From assembly GCF_003935375.1 (NCBI RefSeq), contig NZ_RHQM01000011.1, forward strand, positions 115,543-179,542: a stretch of DNA of 64,000 nucleotides, written 5' to 3'. Origin of the DNA: Stutzerimonas xanthomarina. Lineage in GTDB: Bacteria; Pseudomonadota; Gammaproteobacteria; Pseudomonadales; Pseudomonadaceae. Shown in pieces: positions 27,358-36,468 of the stretch; the stretch's first letter is position 1; the number at the start of each line of letters is the position of its first letter. A program made the translations under genes and the position numbers. The notes beneath the pieces are model-generated. The model worked only from the letters and a program-made list of their open reading frames with translations, had not been told where the DNA came from and made no database searches.

Positions 27358-29229
27358 TCAGGGGCAGCGTGGGCCGGGGTTGTGGGGGCGCGCCGGCAGT
27401 TCCTCGAGGCGCGGTTCGAAGCGGGGGTCGCCGAGCACCTTGAGGTACTCGACCAGCGCCCAGCGCTCGTGCGGCGCCAATGCCCGGCCGATCACGCCAT
27501 TGCCGCGACAGCCGGCGCGGAATTCATGGCCGCGGTTGCTGTTGCCGGTGATTGCGGTATTCAGCAGAAAGCCGCCGTCGAAGCGCTCGGTGCGAATGCC
27601 CAGGTGCTGCGGATCGTACTCGCGGCTGCCGACCCAGAACTGCTTCTGCCGTTCGGCCACCGGCGACAGCAGCTGAAACAGTGTCGGCACCGAGCCGTTG
27701 TGCAGGAAGGGCGGCGTCGCCCAGATGCCGTCCAGCGGGCGTGCCTTGTAGCCGCGCAGTTCCTGCACGCCGATCGGCAGACCGAAGCCGTCGAATTCCG
27801 CGCGCTCGGCCTCGCCGATGCCGGCGTCACGGTAGGCGCGCTCCTCGACGTAGGCGGTGATATAGGCCAGCCCCTTGGCGCTGGACAGGCTGGCGAGATC
27901 GAGCGGGCCGGATGACGCGCCATACAGCTGCACATCCAGGCGATTCAGCTCATCCTGGGTCCAGCCCAGGCGGGTCAGGTCGAAGCGGTGGTCGGCAATA
28001 TTGTCGGCTGTGGTCGGATCGGTACCGACGAAGGAGGTGGGGATCACCTTCATGCGCCATTCGGGGTCGCGTTCGGCAGCGAAACGCTTGTCGACCGGCT
28101 TGGGCCTGGCGTCGTGGCAATGCGCACAGTTTTCCTTGTACAGCGCGCGACCGAGGCTGGCCTGCTTGAGATCGATCGCGCCCAGCACGTCTTCGGGCCA
28201 GCGAGGCGGGGCCAGCTGCATGAGCGTGGTTTCCAGCCTGTGCAGGTCGCGTACGCGAACGCCCGATGCGTAGCGCTCGGCTTCGGCGACGGGCTGGCCG
28301 TTCTCGTGCAGAAGACGCAATGTGGCGCCAACACCCAGCGCCTCGCCGATATTGCGTGCCATCGGCTGCATGGCCGAGCCGTTCCACTGCACCCAGTCGA
28401 ACTTCCAGATATCCCACAGATGCGGATAGCTCACCGGCGCGTTGGCCACGCGGTAATTCGCCGGATCGATGGCATCGCCGAACACGCTGTTGGCGATGCG
28501 ACCGAACGCATCGGTACGGCCGAAGCCTTCTTCGGTGGGGTAGAGCCCACGGTGCCAGTCGTTGTAGGCGGTGCCGAGCAGACGGTCGAGCACCTGCTTG
28601 AAGTCGTGGCGCAACTGCGCGCGGTCCTGCTCGTAACGCTCGCCCAGCACCTGCTCGGCGAAGCGACGGAACTTGAGTGGGTTGTAATAGGTGAAGGCCA
28701 TGCTCATGCCGAGCGCCTGGCCAAAGGCGCCACCGCGCAGGGTCGGCACGGTGGAGGCGAGTGAGTGCATCTCCGCACCGCCGTCGATGCGGATGGCCTG
28801 ACCCCCGTAGCGCAGCTCGCCGGTGTGGCAGGCCGCACAGGTCACATCCAGATAGGCGCGACCGGTCTCATCATCCTCGTGGCGGGCAAAGCCGACCGGC
28901 AGGTTGCCGGGGTTCAGCGCGGTGGCTTGCTGTGCGGGATCGACCAGAAAGCCGAAGCGCGCGAGGTAGTCGGGCGTTGCGAACCTGTCCCGGCTGAAGG
29001 GCAGCTCCAGCGCACGGAACCAGTCGTAATCCAGTCCCTTAACCTGGGTGCCTTGCGGCGTGTAGTAATAGGTCTGCCGCTGCGTGGCGTCCCACTGCTC
29101 CAGATAATGCAGCGCCTCAGGCGCTTCGTATTCTGGAAGGTTCGGGTAGGCCACAAAATACAGCCCGACCCCCACGACCAGCACGGCCAACAACAAGACA
29201 GCCCCCAGGGCTCGGCGCAGCAATCGCAT
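27358..29229 (-). CDS. di-haem c-type cytochrome, peroxidase/RoxA-like
   Basis: Exported protein of 623 residues with an N-terminal helix (about 5-27) acting as uncleaved anchor or signal. Two c-type haem sites are visible: CAACH at about 131-135 and CAHCH at about 377-381. The C-terminal part has the MauG/CcpA-family phrases ELRGYKARPLDGIWATPPFLHNGSVPTLFQLL (about 503-535). The length and spacing fit the family called di-haem cytochrome c peroxidase, which includes rubber oxygenase RoxA. It may reduce peroxides or oxygenate a hydrophobic substrate; its partner is the catalase-fold protein encoded directly downstream. The promoter lies in 29230-29460; no specific boxes were recognised there. 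Confidence 0.82.
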   Translation of the reverse strand: MRLLRRALGAVLLLAVLVVGVGLYFVAYPNLPEYEAPEALHYLEQWDATQRQTYYYTPQGTQVKGLDYDWFRALELPFSRDRFATPDYLARFGFLVDPAQQATALNPGNLPVGFARHEDDETGRAYLDVTCAACHTGELRYGGQAIRIDGGAEMHSLASTVPTLRGGAFGQALGMSMAFTYYNPLKFRRFAEQVLGERYEQDRAQLRHDFKQVLDRLLGTAYNDWHRGLYPTEEGFGRTDAFGRIANSVFGDAIDPANYRVANAPVSYPHLWDIWKFDWVQWNGSAMQPMARNIGEALGVGATLRLLHENGQPVAEAERYASGVRVRDLHRLETTLMQLAPPRWPEDVLGAIDLKQASLGRALYKENCAHCHDARPKPVDKRFAAERDPEWRMKVIPTSFVGTDPTTADNIADHRFDLTRLGWTQDELNRLDVQLYGASSGPLDLASLSSAKGLAYITAYVEERAYRDAGIGEAERAEFDGFGLPIGVQELRGYKARPLDGIWATPPFLHNGSVPTLFQLLSPVAERQKQFWVGSREYDPQHLGIRTERFDGGFLLNTAITGNSNRGHEFRAGCRGNGVIGRALAPHERWALVEYLKVLGDPRFEPRLEELPARPHNPGPRCP

Positions 29230-29464
29230 CGGTACATCCTTGTAGCGTCATGGCGAGTGCGCGTTTATCGCAGGGTTAATAAGCAATGGCAATAAATGGG
29301 ACAAGGAACATTTATTGTTTGCCGGGCAAATATCAAGGATGCGTCTAAAACGCGCGTGAGGTTAGGTTGAGGGGTGATCGGTGATGGCGCGGCAGGTTTG
29401 CCTTGAGCCGACCGGCCGTCGTTGGCAGGCGATCCGTTCATCGCTGACGGACCTGCGGAAACGC

Positions 29465-29488
29465 AAAAGCCCGCAGTGAGCGGGCTTT
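29465..29488 (-). terminator. terminator downstream of tRNA-Arg
   Basis: AAAGCCCGC/GCGGGCTTT forms a nine-pair stem with a five-base loop, followed on the minus strand by TTTTGCG. It lies 40 bases past the tRNA 3' end; the flanking symmetry lets it work both ways. Confidence 0.85.
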
Positions 29489-29528
29489 GTCGGAGCGTTT
29501 CGAGCGGGACTCGAAACGACTATCTATA

Positions 29529-29605
29529 TGGCGCATCCGGCGGGATTCGAACCCACGACCCCTGCCTTCGGAGGGCAGTACTCTATCCAGCTGAGCTACG
29601 GATGC
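29529..29605 (-). tRNA. tRNA-Arg (anticodon CCG)
   Basis: Read on the minus strand: acceptor GCATCCG pairs with CGGATGC, discriminator G and an encoded CCA end (29529-29531). D-arm TAGCTCAGCTGGATAGAG, anticodon stem CTGCC with loop CTCCGAA giving anticodon CCG, and T-loop GGTTCGAATCC are all standard. Length is 77 bases. It reads CGG codons. Confidence 0.97.
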
Positions 29606-29773
29606 GTTGCGGGGCGCAATCATACGCATGTCGTTGACGGGCGTCCATGCTGGTGCGGCCGGACGGATACGGTCCAGGTGCGGCTTTTTCGCAGCTGCCC
29701 GAGGCTGGTCCGGCTGGTACCCTTGCGTGTCGCGGCCGGGGGCCGTGGGTGTTCGAATGGCGAGAGGATGGAG

Positions 29774-30469
29774 ATGTCGGGCCATATCAAACTCTGGGAT
29801 GCGCCGCTGCGGCTGTTTCACTGGTTGTTCGCCGGGACGGTGATCGCAGCCGTCGTCACCGGCTGGGTGGGCGGCAATCTGATGCCCTGGCATGGCCGGC
29901 TCGGTCTGCTGGTGCTGGGGCTGCTGGTATTTCGTCTGGTGTGGGGCTTCGTAGGGTCGACCTACGCACGCTGGTCGCGGATCTTCGCGGCAACCGTCGG
30001 TGTGAAGGATTATCTGCAGGGCAACTGGCGCGAGGCCGGGCACAACCCGCTCGGTGCTTTTTCGGTGCTGGCCATGCTGCTGCTGGTGAGCTTTCAGGTG
30101 ACCAGCGGCTTGATGGCAACCGATGACATCGCCTTCCAGGGCCCGCTTTATACGTTGGTCAGCAGCGAAACCGGCAGCGCGCTGAGCGGCCTGCATCGGC
30201 AGGCAAAGTGGCTGCTGCTGGTGCTGATCGGCATGCACATCGGGGCCATCATCTATTACACGCTGGTGATGCGCCGTCCGCTGGTGCGCGCGATGATTGC
30301 AGGAGGAACGCAGCGCGAGCACCCGACCCAGCAGGATGCCCGCGGTGGTTCGCTGTTTGCGGCGGTGCTGGCGATTGCGCTGGGTGCGGCTTGCGTATGG
30401 GGTGTGCAAGCGGTAGCGGATTGGCTGGAGCCGGAACCCGCCGCGGTCGCACCGAGCCTGGACTGGTAA
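29774..30469 (+). CDS. cytochrome b561-family membrane protein
   Basis: Di-haem b-type membrane cytochrome of 231 residues from the chosen ATG ([17 protein letters not shown]). Four helices carry the expected histidines: [15 protein letters not shown] (helix 1), [25 protein letters not shown] (helix 2), [19 protein letters not shown] (helix 3) and [25 protein letters not shown] (helix 4), with an extra C-terminal helix near 195-215. Such proteins pass electrons from the quinone pool to periplasmic c-type cytochromes, and a cytochrome c' gene lies convergently 37 bases away. The ATG two codons earlier sits on the AGAGG ribosome site, so the second ATG is preferred. Confidence 0.88.
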   Translation: MSGHIKLWDAPLRLFHWLFAGTVIAAVVTGWVGGNLMPWHGRLGLLVLGLLVFRLVWGFVGSTYARWSRIFAATVGVKDYLQGNWREAGHNPLGAFSVLAMLLLVSFQVTSGLMATDDIAFQGPLYTLVSSETGSALSGLHRQAKWLLLVLIGMHIGAIIYYTLVMRRPLVRAMIAGGTQREHPTQQDARGGSLFAAVLAIALGAACVWGVQAVADWLEPEPAAVAPSLDW

Positions 30470-30506
30470 GCCAGCCGACGGGTTGGTATCGGCTGGCTGC
30501 GCTGGG

Positions 30507-30971
30507 TCAGTCGGCGCGGAACTTGTCGTGGCAGGACTTGCAGCTGCCGCCGACGTCGCCGAAGGCCTTCTTGATCGCGGCCTGATCGCCTTCTGCGGCG
30601 ACTTTGGCGAGCTGGTTGGCGGCAGCGGTGAAGTTGCGACCGATCTGGCCGGCCTCATCGAGGTTCTGGAAGAACTCAGGCTTCAGACGGGTCGCCTTGC
30701 CCAGCTGCTCGGTAGTGGTGTCCGGGCTGTACAGGCTGCCCATGCCGGAATTGGCGATGGCGGCGATGGCATTGGCAGCGGCAGCTACCTTGGCCTGGTC
30801 GTAGGGCTCCTTGCCATCGACTACCTGGGCCTTGATCTTGCCCATGTTCCAGGACATGAACTGGTAGCCGGCCTGGCGGGTTTCGACCATCTCTTCCGGC
30901 TTCATCTGCGCCTGGACGGCAGTGCTGGCCAGCAGGGCGGCGGCCATGGCGCCTGTCATCAATGCTTTCAC
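30507..30971 (-). CDS. cytochrome c' (c-556 family)
   Basis: Periplasmic four-helix-bundle cytochrome of 154 residues. A signal peptide ends near residue 21 (STAVQAQ). The haem site is CKSCHDKFR at the C-terminus (about 144-152), and the N-terminal QAGYQFMSWNMGKI helix would supply the axial-side pocket. Cytochromes c' bind NO and CO and are thought to protect against nitric oxide. Start is a GTG with AAGGAG seven bases upstream. Cytochrome b561 plus c' side by side, convergent, is a common arrangement. Confidence 0.93.
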   Translation of the reverse strand: MKALMTGAMAAALLASTAVQAQMKPEEMVETRQAGYQFMSWNMGKIKAQVVDGKEPYDQAKVAAAANAIAAIANSGMGSLYSPDTTTEQLGKATRLKPEFFQNLDEAGQIGRNFTAAANQLAKVAAEGDQAAIKKAFGDVGGSCKSCHDKFRAD

Positions 30972-31272
30972 GGTAACTCCTTATCGATCCTTGGTTATCG
31001 GCGGCCGAGGCCGCTCGCGCGCAACTATACCCCGGCCAGTAGTAGGGTTTGGGTAACAAGTCGTGACAGGCCGTGCGATGTATCAGGCTGGTCAATGGCG
31101 CGACAACGTCATGCGTCATGAGCTTGCCGGGCCAGTGGCTGCGGTCCTAGCATGGCCGTTCGCAGTGCAATGCGGCGACAGGAACCGGGCGGCGAAGGAC
31201 GGTTCAGATGATCGTCGTATCAGCCAAACTTTCCGCAGCGGGCCTGCCGCTACGATGCCCGAGGAGACTGCC
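30972..31272. other. gene-free gap between cytochrome c' and gabD
   Basis: About 300 bases separating divergently transcribed genes, so promoters for both must be here. A GAGGAG ribosome site precedes gabD. I see no convincing -35/-10 pair, operator or small gene; open frames here are extensions or shadows. Confidence 0.6.
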
Positions 31273-32721
31273 ATGCAACTCAAAGACACCGCTCTGTTCC
31301 GTCAGCAGGCCTATATCGATGGCGCCTGGGTCGATGCCGACAGCGGCCAGACTATCAGCGTGAACAACCCGGCCACCGGCGAAACGCTTGGCACGGTGCC
31401 GAAGATGGGCGCCGCCGAAACCCGTCGCGCCGTCGATGCCGCCGAGCGTGCGCTGCCGGCCTGGCGTGATCTGACCGCCAAGGAGCGTTCGCAGAAGCTG
31501 CGCCGCTGGTTTGAGCTTTTGATGGAGAACCAGGACGATCTGGGCCGCCTGATGACCCTGGAGCAGGGCAAGCCGCTGGCCGAGGCCAAGGGCGAGATCG
31601 CCTACGCCGCCTCCTTCATCGAGTGGTTCGCCGAGGAAGCCAAGCGCATCTACGGCGATACCATTCCCGGCCATCAGAAAGACAAACGCATCATCGTCAT
31701 CAAGCAGCCGATCGGCGTGACCGCGGCGATCACCCCGTGGAATTTCCCGGCAGCGATGATCACCCGCAAGGCCGGCCCGGCACTCGCAGCTGGCTGCACC
31801 ATGGTGATCAAACCCGCTTCGCAGACGCCGTTCTCGGCACTGGCGATGGTCGAGCTGGCCGAACGCGCCGGGATTCCCAAGGGCGTGCTCAGCGTCGTGA
31901 CCGGCTCGGCCGGCGACATCGGCAACGAGCTGACCGCCAACCCCAAGGTCCGCAAGATTTCGTTCACCGGCTCCACCGAAGTGGGTGCCAAGCTGATGGA
32001 GCAGTGCGCGCCGGGGATCAAGAAGGTCTCGCTGGAGCTCGGTGGCAATGCGCCGTTCATCGTCTTCGACGACGCCGATCTGGACGAGGCGGTGAAGGGT
32101 GCCGTGCAGTCCAAGTACCGCAATGCCGGGCAGACCTGTGTCTGCGTCAATCGCATCTATGTGCAGGATGGCGTGTATGACGCCTTCGCCGAGAAGTTTC
32201 AGGCGGCGGTGGCCAGGCTGCGGGTCGGTAATGGCCTGGAGGAGGGCACGGATCTCGGCCCGCTGATCGACGATCGCGCTGCCGCCAAAGTCCGCGAGCA
32301 TATCGAGGATGCCGTCGCCCAGGGCGCGCGACTGGTGGCGGGCGGCCAGGCCCATGCGCTTGGCGGCAGCTATTTCGAGCCGACCGTGCTGGTCGACGTG
32401 CCGGACAGCGCCAAGGTGGCCAAGGAAGAGACCTTCGGCCCGTTGGCGCCGCTGTTCCGCTTCAAGGACGAGGCCGATGCGATCGCCAAGGCCAACGACA
32501 CCGAGTTCGGCCTGGCCTCCTACTTCTACGCGCGCGATCTGGGCCGGGTGTTCCGCGTCGCCGAGGCGCTGGAGTACGGCATGGTCGGCATCAATACCGG
32601 ACTGATCTCTACCGAAGTGGCGCCGTTCGGCGGCGTGAAGTCCTCCGGTCTCGGCCGCGAGGGCTCGAAGTACGGCATCGAGGATTACCTGGAGATCAAG
32701 TATCTCTGCATGGGCATCTGA
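31273..32721 (+). CDS. gabD: NADP-dependent succinate-semialdehyde dehydrogenase GabD
   Basis: Aldehyde dehydrogenase of 482 residues that oxidises succinate semialdehyde to succinate in GABA catabolism. Conserved features: TPWNFPAAMITRKAGPALAAGC (about 147-168), SFTGSTEVG (about 233-241), catalytic base in LELGGNAPF (Glu near 255) and nucleophile in GQTCVCVNR (Cys near 289). The length equals that of characterised GabD enzymes and the KPASQTPFSALAM segment favours NADP. The usual partner transaminase gabT is not adjacent. Ribosome site GAGGAG lies seven bases before the ATG; the longer frame upstream lacks family similarity. A stem-loop follows the stop. Confidence 0.93.
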   Translation: MQLKDTALFRQQAYIDGAWVDADSGQTISVNNPATGETLGTVPKMGAAETRRAVDAAERALPAWRDLTAKERSQKLRRWFELLMENQDDLGRLMTLEQGKPLAEAKGEIAYAASFIEWFAEEAKRIYGDTIPGHQKDKRIIVIKQPIGVTAAITPWNFPAAMITRKAGPALAAGCTMVIKPASQTPFSALAMVELAERAGIPKGVLSVVTGSAGDIGNELTANPKVRKISFTGSTEVGAKLMEQCAPGIKKVSLELGGNAPFIVFDDADLDEAVKGAVQSKYRNAGQTCVCVNRIYVQDGVYDAFAEKFQAAVARLRVGNGLEEGTDLGPLIDDRAAAKVREHIEDAVAQGARLVAGGQAHALGGSYFEPTVLVDVPDSAKVAKEETFGPLAPLFRFKDEADAIAKANDTEFGLASYFYARDLGRVFRVAEALEYGMVGINTGLISTEVAPFGGVKSSGLGREGSKYGIEDYLEIKYLCMGI

Positions 32722-32731
32722 GCCACCTGCG

Positions 32732-32766
32732 ACAGCTGGCCTCAGGGGCCGAGGCTGGCTGTTTGC
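32732..32766 (+). terminator. stem-loop after gabD, probable terminator
   Basis: ACAGCTGGCCTC (32732-32743) pairs with GAGGCTGGCTGT (32751-32762) with a two-base internal mismatch; a short T stretch follows. It begins 11 bases after the gabD stop. Confidence 0.5.
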
Positions 32767-32876
32767 TATAGGTCCGTGCAGAATCGCGCCCCCACTGGCG
32801 CGATCCCTCTCAAGGATCTTTCGCCATCTACCTACACCGTCGCTAGGCTGTGGTGACATCTCCAGCGAGCAGTGCA

Positions 32877-34082
32877 GTGAGCATCTCCGCCCAAGTTTCA
32901 TTCGTTCTGGTTGCCTACAACGAGCCCTGGCGCGCGGATCAGCTTTGTCAGCTGGTGCGCGAACTGCGCCCCGGTATGCGCGTGCAGCCAGCGGCCGATG
33001 GGCATGCCGCGCTGGAACTGTGCAAGCGTCAGGTGCCCAGCCTGTTGATTGTCGATGGTGAGCTGGATGGCCTTGATGGCCGCCAACTGCTGCGCGAACT
33101 GCGTCGTCACGGTCCGACCCAGCGCCTGCCCTGCGTGCTGATCAGCGCGCGCACCGATACCGCCAGCGTACGCACCGTGCTGCCGCTGGCACCCGCCGCC
33201 TACCTAGGCAAACCCTATGATCTCGACGACCTGCGCCAGCGCCTGGACAAGCTGCTGCCGCGTTCGGCCGGTCGTGCAGGGATAACGACGCCCGCATCGA
33301 CAGACAGCGTGGACAGTTTTCTCGAGCGCATGCGCCCGCATAACCGCGGCGCTCCGCTGCAGGAGGGGGTGCTGGTGGCACTGCAGCGTCTGCAGAGCGG
33401 CGATCAGGATTTCGCCGAGCTCGAAGAGCTGTTGACCCGCGACCCGCAGGTGACCGCGCGGCTGATCAGCGTCGCCAGCAGCGGTACGCAACAGGCCGCA
33501 CCATGTCTCAGCCTGGGCGAGGCACAGCGCCGGCTCGGCGCTGCGCGCAGTCTCCAGCTGGTGACCGAGCTGGCGCTGCAGCACAACGCCCGGCTGATCG
33601 AGCCACGTCTGGCCGAACTGGGTGCGCAGCTTGGCGCGCAGGCGCTGCGCACCGCACGCCTGGCCAGCTGGTTGGCGCGGCAGCTGAAGCTGGACAGAGA
33701 GCTCTGCTTCAGCGCCGGCCTGCTGAGGAACATCGGTGAACTGGCGCTATTACGCAGCCTGCAGGACTGGCTCGACAGTGGCGGTGAGCTGGATGAGTCG
33801 AGTCTTCAGCGCTGCCTGCGGGAACGGGCCGCAGGCTTTGGCTCGGCGTTGCGCGCGCAATGGGCGCTGCCGCTGGAGTTGCGCCAGGTGATCGCGGCCT
33901 ACTACGCCCTGGGCGCCGGCGCACTCAGCCGCGAAGCGCTGGTGCTCAACCTGACGCGACTGCTGATCGATCTGCCGGAAGGCGTCGAGCCCGCCTCCCT
34001 TTCCGGCGAGCGGACGGTGCGTTTGCTGCGTATCGACCCCGACCTGCTCGCTCGCGCCCCGCGGCATGCCGTTTCCGGCTGA
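32877..34082 (+). CDS. receiver-HDOD domain protein
   Basis: Signal-transduction protein of about 401 residues. The N-terminal third (about 5-125) is a response-regulator receiver-like fold with the phospho-acceptor-type Asp in LLIVDGELDGLDG (about 54-66) and Lys in YLGKPYDLDD; the usual acidic pair at the first strand is replaced (VLVAYNEPWRAD), so phosphorylation may be weakened or lost. The C-terminal part (about 150-360) is an HDOD domain, a degenerate HD fold without the metal-binding HD pair (LEELLTRDPQVTARLISVAS, and RTARLASWLARQL). HDOD proteins act in c-di-GMP or stress signalling. Start is a GTG; another in-frame GTG lies at 32850, and neither has a strong ribosome site. Confidence 0.78.
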   Translation: MSISAQVSFVLVAYNEPWRADQLCQLVRELRPGMRVQPAADGHAALELCKRQVPSLLIVDGELDGLDGRQLLRELRRHGPTQRLPCVLISARTDTASVRTVLPLAPAAYLGKPYDLDDLRQRLDKLLPRSAGRAGITTPASTDSVDSFLERMRPHNRGAPLQEGVLVALQRLQSGDQDFAELEELLTRDPQVTARLISVASSGTQQAAPCLSLGEAQRRLGAARSLQLVTELALQHNARLIEPRLAELGAQLGAQALRTARLASWLARQLKLDRELCFSAGLLRNIGELALLRSLQDWLDSGGELDESSLQRCLRERAAGFGSALRAQWALPLELRQVIAAYYALGAGALSREALVLNLTRLLIDLPEGVEPASLSGERTVRLLRIDPDLLARAPRHAVSG

Positions 34083-34251
34083 AACCGCCGCGCCCGCTTT
34101 GGCGGCGACATTCCTCTGACTGATAGTGCTGTCCGACGCCGGCCCGGCTGCCGGCAATATCAAGCGCTGACGCGCATTACGCGCCTTTGCCCCGCCTGAT
34201 TGCTGGGCAATGCCGGCCTATCGACATGCGTAACGTGACTCCTTTATTCTG

Positions 34252-34262
34252 CTGTGCGAAAC
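34252..34262 (+). promoter_or_regulatory. candidate IclR-family operator upstream of the FadB-like gene
   Basis: CTGTGCGAAAC here is identical, on the opposite strand, to 43158-43168 upstream of the acyl-CoA ligase next to the IclR gene. Similarity goes on as NNGATNNCG after the shared 11 bases. It lies 55 bases before the start codon. Confidence 0.5.
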
Positions 34263-34316
34263 ATGATTCCGTGAAATTACAATTCCAATCAGCATTTCAC
34301 ACAGCGGAGGCCAGTC

Positions 34317-36422
34317 ATGACAGATGTCGTACGGCTCGAAATTCAGGGCGATATCGCGCTGATCACGGTCAACAACCCACCTGTTAACGCCCTTGGCCAG
34401 GCAGTGCGTGAAGGCCTGCTGAAGGCCTTTCAGCACGCCGAAGCGGACCAGCAGGTCCGTGCCTTGGCGCTGGTGTGCGAGGGCAATACCTTTATTGCTG
34501 GCGCTGACATCAAGGAGTTCGGCAAGCCCCCGCAAGCGCCGAGCCTGCCGGAGGTGATCGAGGTTATCGAAGGCTGCAGCAAGCCGAGCGTGGCGGTGAT
34601 CCATGGCACTGCGCTGGGCGGCGGACTTGAAGTCGCGCTGGGTTGTCATTACCGCATCGCCCGGCAGGACGCCAAGGTCGGTCTGCCGGAAGTGAAGCTG
34701 GGTTTGTTGCCCGGCGCCGGGGGTACTCAGCGCTTGCCGCGTCTGGCAGGGGTTGAGAAGGCGCTGGACATGATTGTCAGTGGCTCACCCATCGGTGCGG
34801 CGGAGGCGGTCGAGCACCACATCGTCGACGAGCTGTTCGAGGGTGATCTGCGCGAGGCCGGCCTGGCTTATGCGCGTCGGCTGGTAGGCGAAGGCCGCGG
34901 CCCGCGCCGGACGGGTGAACAGACCCATGGTCTCGAAGGGGTCGACAACGAGGCGCTGATCCGCGCCAAGCACGCCGAGGTGGCCAAGCGCATGCCTGGG
35001 CTGTTCTCGCCGCTGCGTTGCATCGCGGCGGTCGAGGCGGCAACCAAGCTGCCGCTGGCCGAAGGTCTCAAGCGTGAGCGTGAGCTCTTCGCCGAGTGCC
35101 TGAACTCGCCGCAGCGGGGTGCCTTGGTCCATTCATTCTTCGCCGAACGCCAGGCTGGCAAGATCAATGATCTGCCATCCGATGTGAAACCTCGCTCGAT
35201 CAAGACCGCCGCGGTGATCGGCGGCGGCACCATGGGTGTCGGTATCGCCCTGAGTTTCGCCAATGCCGGTGTGCCGGTGAAGCTGCTGGAAATCAATGAG
35301 GAGGCGCTGCAACGCGGCTTGCAGCGCGCCCGCGACACCTACGCGGCGAGCGTCAAGCGCGGCAGCCTGACCAAAGACGCGATGGAGCAGCGCCTCGCGC
35401 TGATCGAGGGCGTGACCGAGTACGCTGCGCTGGCTGATGCCGACGTGGTGGTCGAAGCGGTCTTCGAGGAAATGGGCGTCAAGCAGCAGGTCTTCGAGCA
35501 GTTGGATGCCATTTGCAAGCCCGGCGCGATTCTCGCCTCCAACACTTCCTCGCTTGATCTGGACGCCATCGCGGCTTTCACCAAGCGCCCGGAAGATGTG
35601 GTCGGCCTGCATTTCTTCAGCCCAGCCAACGTCATGCGTTTGCTGGAAGTGGTGCGTGGCGAGCGGACCAGCGATGAAGTGCTCGCCACTGCCATGGCGA
35701 TCGGCAAGCAGCTGAAGAAGGTTTCGGTGGTGGTCGGCGTCTGCGACGGCTTCGTTGGTAACCGCATGGTCTTCCAGTACGGCCGCGAGGCGGAATTCCT
35801 CTTGGAGGAGGGCGCCACGCCGCAGCAGGTCGATAGTGCGCTGCGCAACTTCGGCATGGCCATGGGGCCGTTCGCCATGCGTGATCTGTCCGGTCTCGAT
35901 ATCGGCCAGGCGATCCGCAAGCGTCAGCGCGCGACGTTGCCGGCGCACCTGGATTTCCCCACCGTGTCCGACAAGCTCTGCGCCGCCGGCATGCTCGGGC
36001 AGAAGACTGGCGCCGGCTACTACCGCTACGAGCCGGGCAACCGCACACCGCAGGAGAATCCCGACCTCGCGCCTATGCTGGAAGCCGCGTCGCAGGAGAA
36101 AGGCATCGAGCGAAAGGCTCTGGACGAGCAGTACATCGTCGAGCGCTGCATCTTTGCGCTGGTCAACGAGGGCGCCAAGATTCTTGAAGAAGGCATCGCC
36201 CAGCGCTCCAGCGATATCGACGTTATCTACCTTAACGGCTACGGCTTCCCGGCCTTCCGCGGCGGACCGATGTTCTATGCCGACAGCGTTGGGCTGGACA
36301 CCGTGCTGGCGCGGGTCAAGGAACTGCACACACGTTGCGGCGACTGGTGGAAACCGGCGCCACTGCTGGAAAAACTGGCCGCCGAAGGCCGCACCTTCAC
36401 CGAATGGCAGGCCGGGCAATGA
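34317..36422 (+). CDS. bifunctional enoyl-CoA hydratase/3-hydroxyacyl-CoA dehydrogenase
   Basis: FadB/PimF-like beta-oxidation protein of 701 residues. The crotonase domain (about 1-190) has the oxyanion-forming IAGADIKEF (about 61-69) and GGGLEVALGCHYRIA, with catalytic glutamates in LEVALG and GLPEVKLGLLPGAGG. The dehydrogenase part starts at about 295: NAD motif GGGTMGVGIALSFANAGVPVKLLEIN, then the catalytic His in VVGLHFFSPANVMRLLEVV (about 423-441) and duplicated C-terminal domains with VGNRMVFQYGREAEFLLEEGA. GGAGG lies seven bases before the ATG. First of three genes followed by two acyl-CoA dehydrogenases; no thiolase is encoded nearby. The usual FadB epimerase-type arrangement is kept. 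Confidence 0.92.
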   Translation: MTDVVRLEIQGDIALITVNNPPVNALGQAVREGLLKAFQHAEADQQVRALALVCEGNTFIAGADIKEFGKPPQAPSLPEVIEVIEGCSKPSVAVIHGTALGGGLEVALGCHYRIARQDAKVGLPEVKLGLLPGAGGTQRLPRLAGVEKALDMIVSGSPIGAAEAVEHHIVDELFEGDLREAGLAYARRLVGEGRGPRRTGEQTHGLEGVDNEALIRAKHAEVAKRMPGLFSPLRCIAAVEAATKLPLAEGLKRERELFAECLNSPQRGALVHSFFAERQAGKINDLPSDVKPRSIKTAAVIGGGTMGVGIALSFANAGVPVKLLEINEEALQRGLQRARDTYAASVKRGSLTKDAMEQRLALIEGVTEYAALADADVVVEAVFEEMGVKQQVFEQLDAICKPGAILASNTSSLDLDAIAAFTKRPEDVVGLHFFSPANVMRLLEVVRGERTSDEVLATAMAIGKQLKKVSVVVGVCDGFVGNRMVFQYGREAEFLLEEGATPQQVDSALRNFGMAMGPFAMRDLSGLDIGQAIRKRQRATLPAHLDFPTVSDKLCAAGMLGQKTGAGYYRYEPGNRTPQENPDLAPMLEAASQEKGIERKALDEQYIVERCIFALVNEGAKILEEGIAQRSSDIDVIYLNGYGFPAFRGGPMFYADSVGLDTVLARVKELHTRCGDWWKPAPLLEKLAAEGRTFTEWQAGQ

Positions 36423-36468
36423 GCACCGCCCGCCTGCACTCTGCCGATCGGATATCGAGGATTCATCC

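Noticed and set aside
29438..30658. 406-codon minus-strand frame covering the tRNA and cytochrome b561
   Set aside because: Runs through a tRNA gene and opposite a membrane cytochrome with conserved histidines.
31204..32901. 565-codon minus-strand frame opposite gabD
   Set aside because: Antisense shadow; gabD has all catalytic motifs and a good ribosome site.
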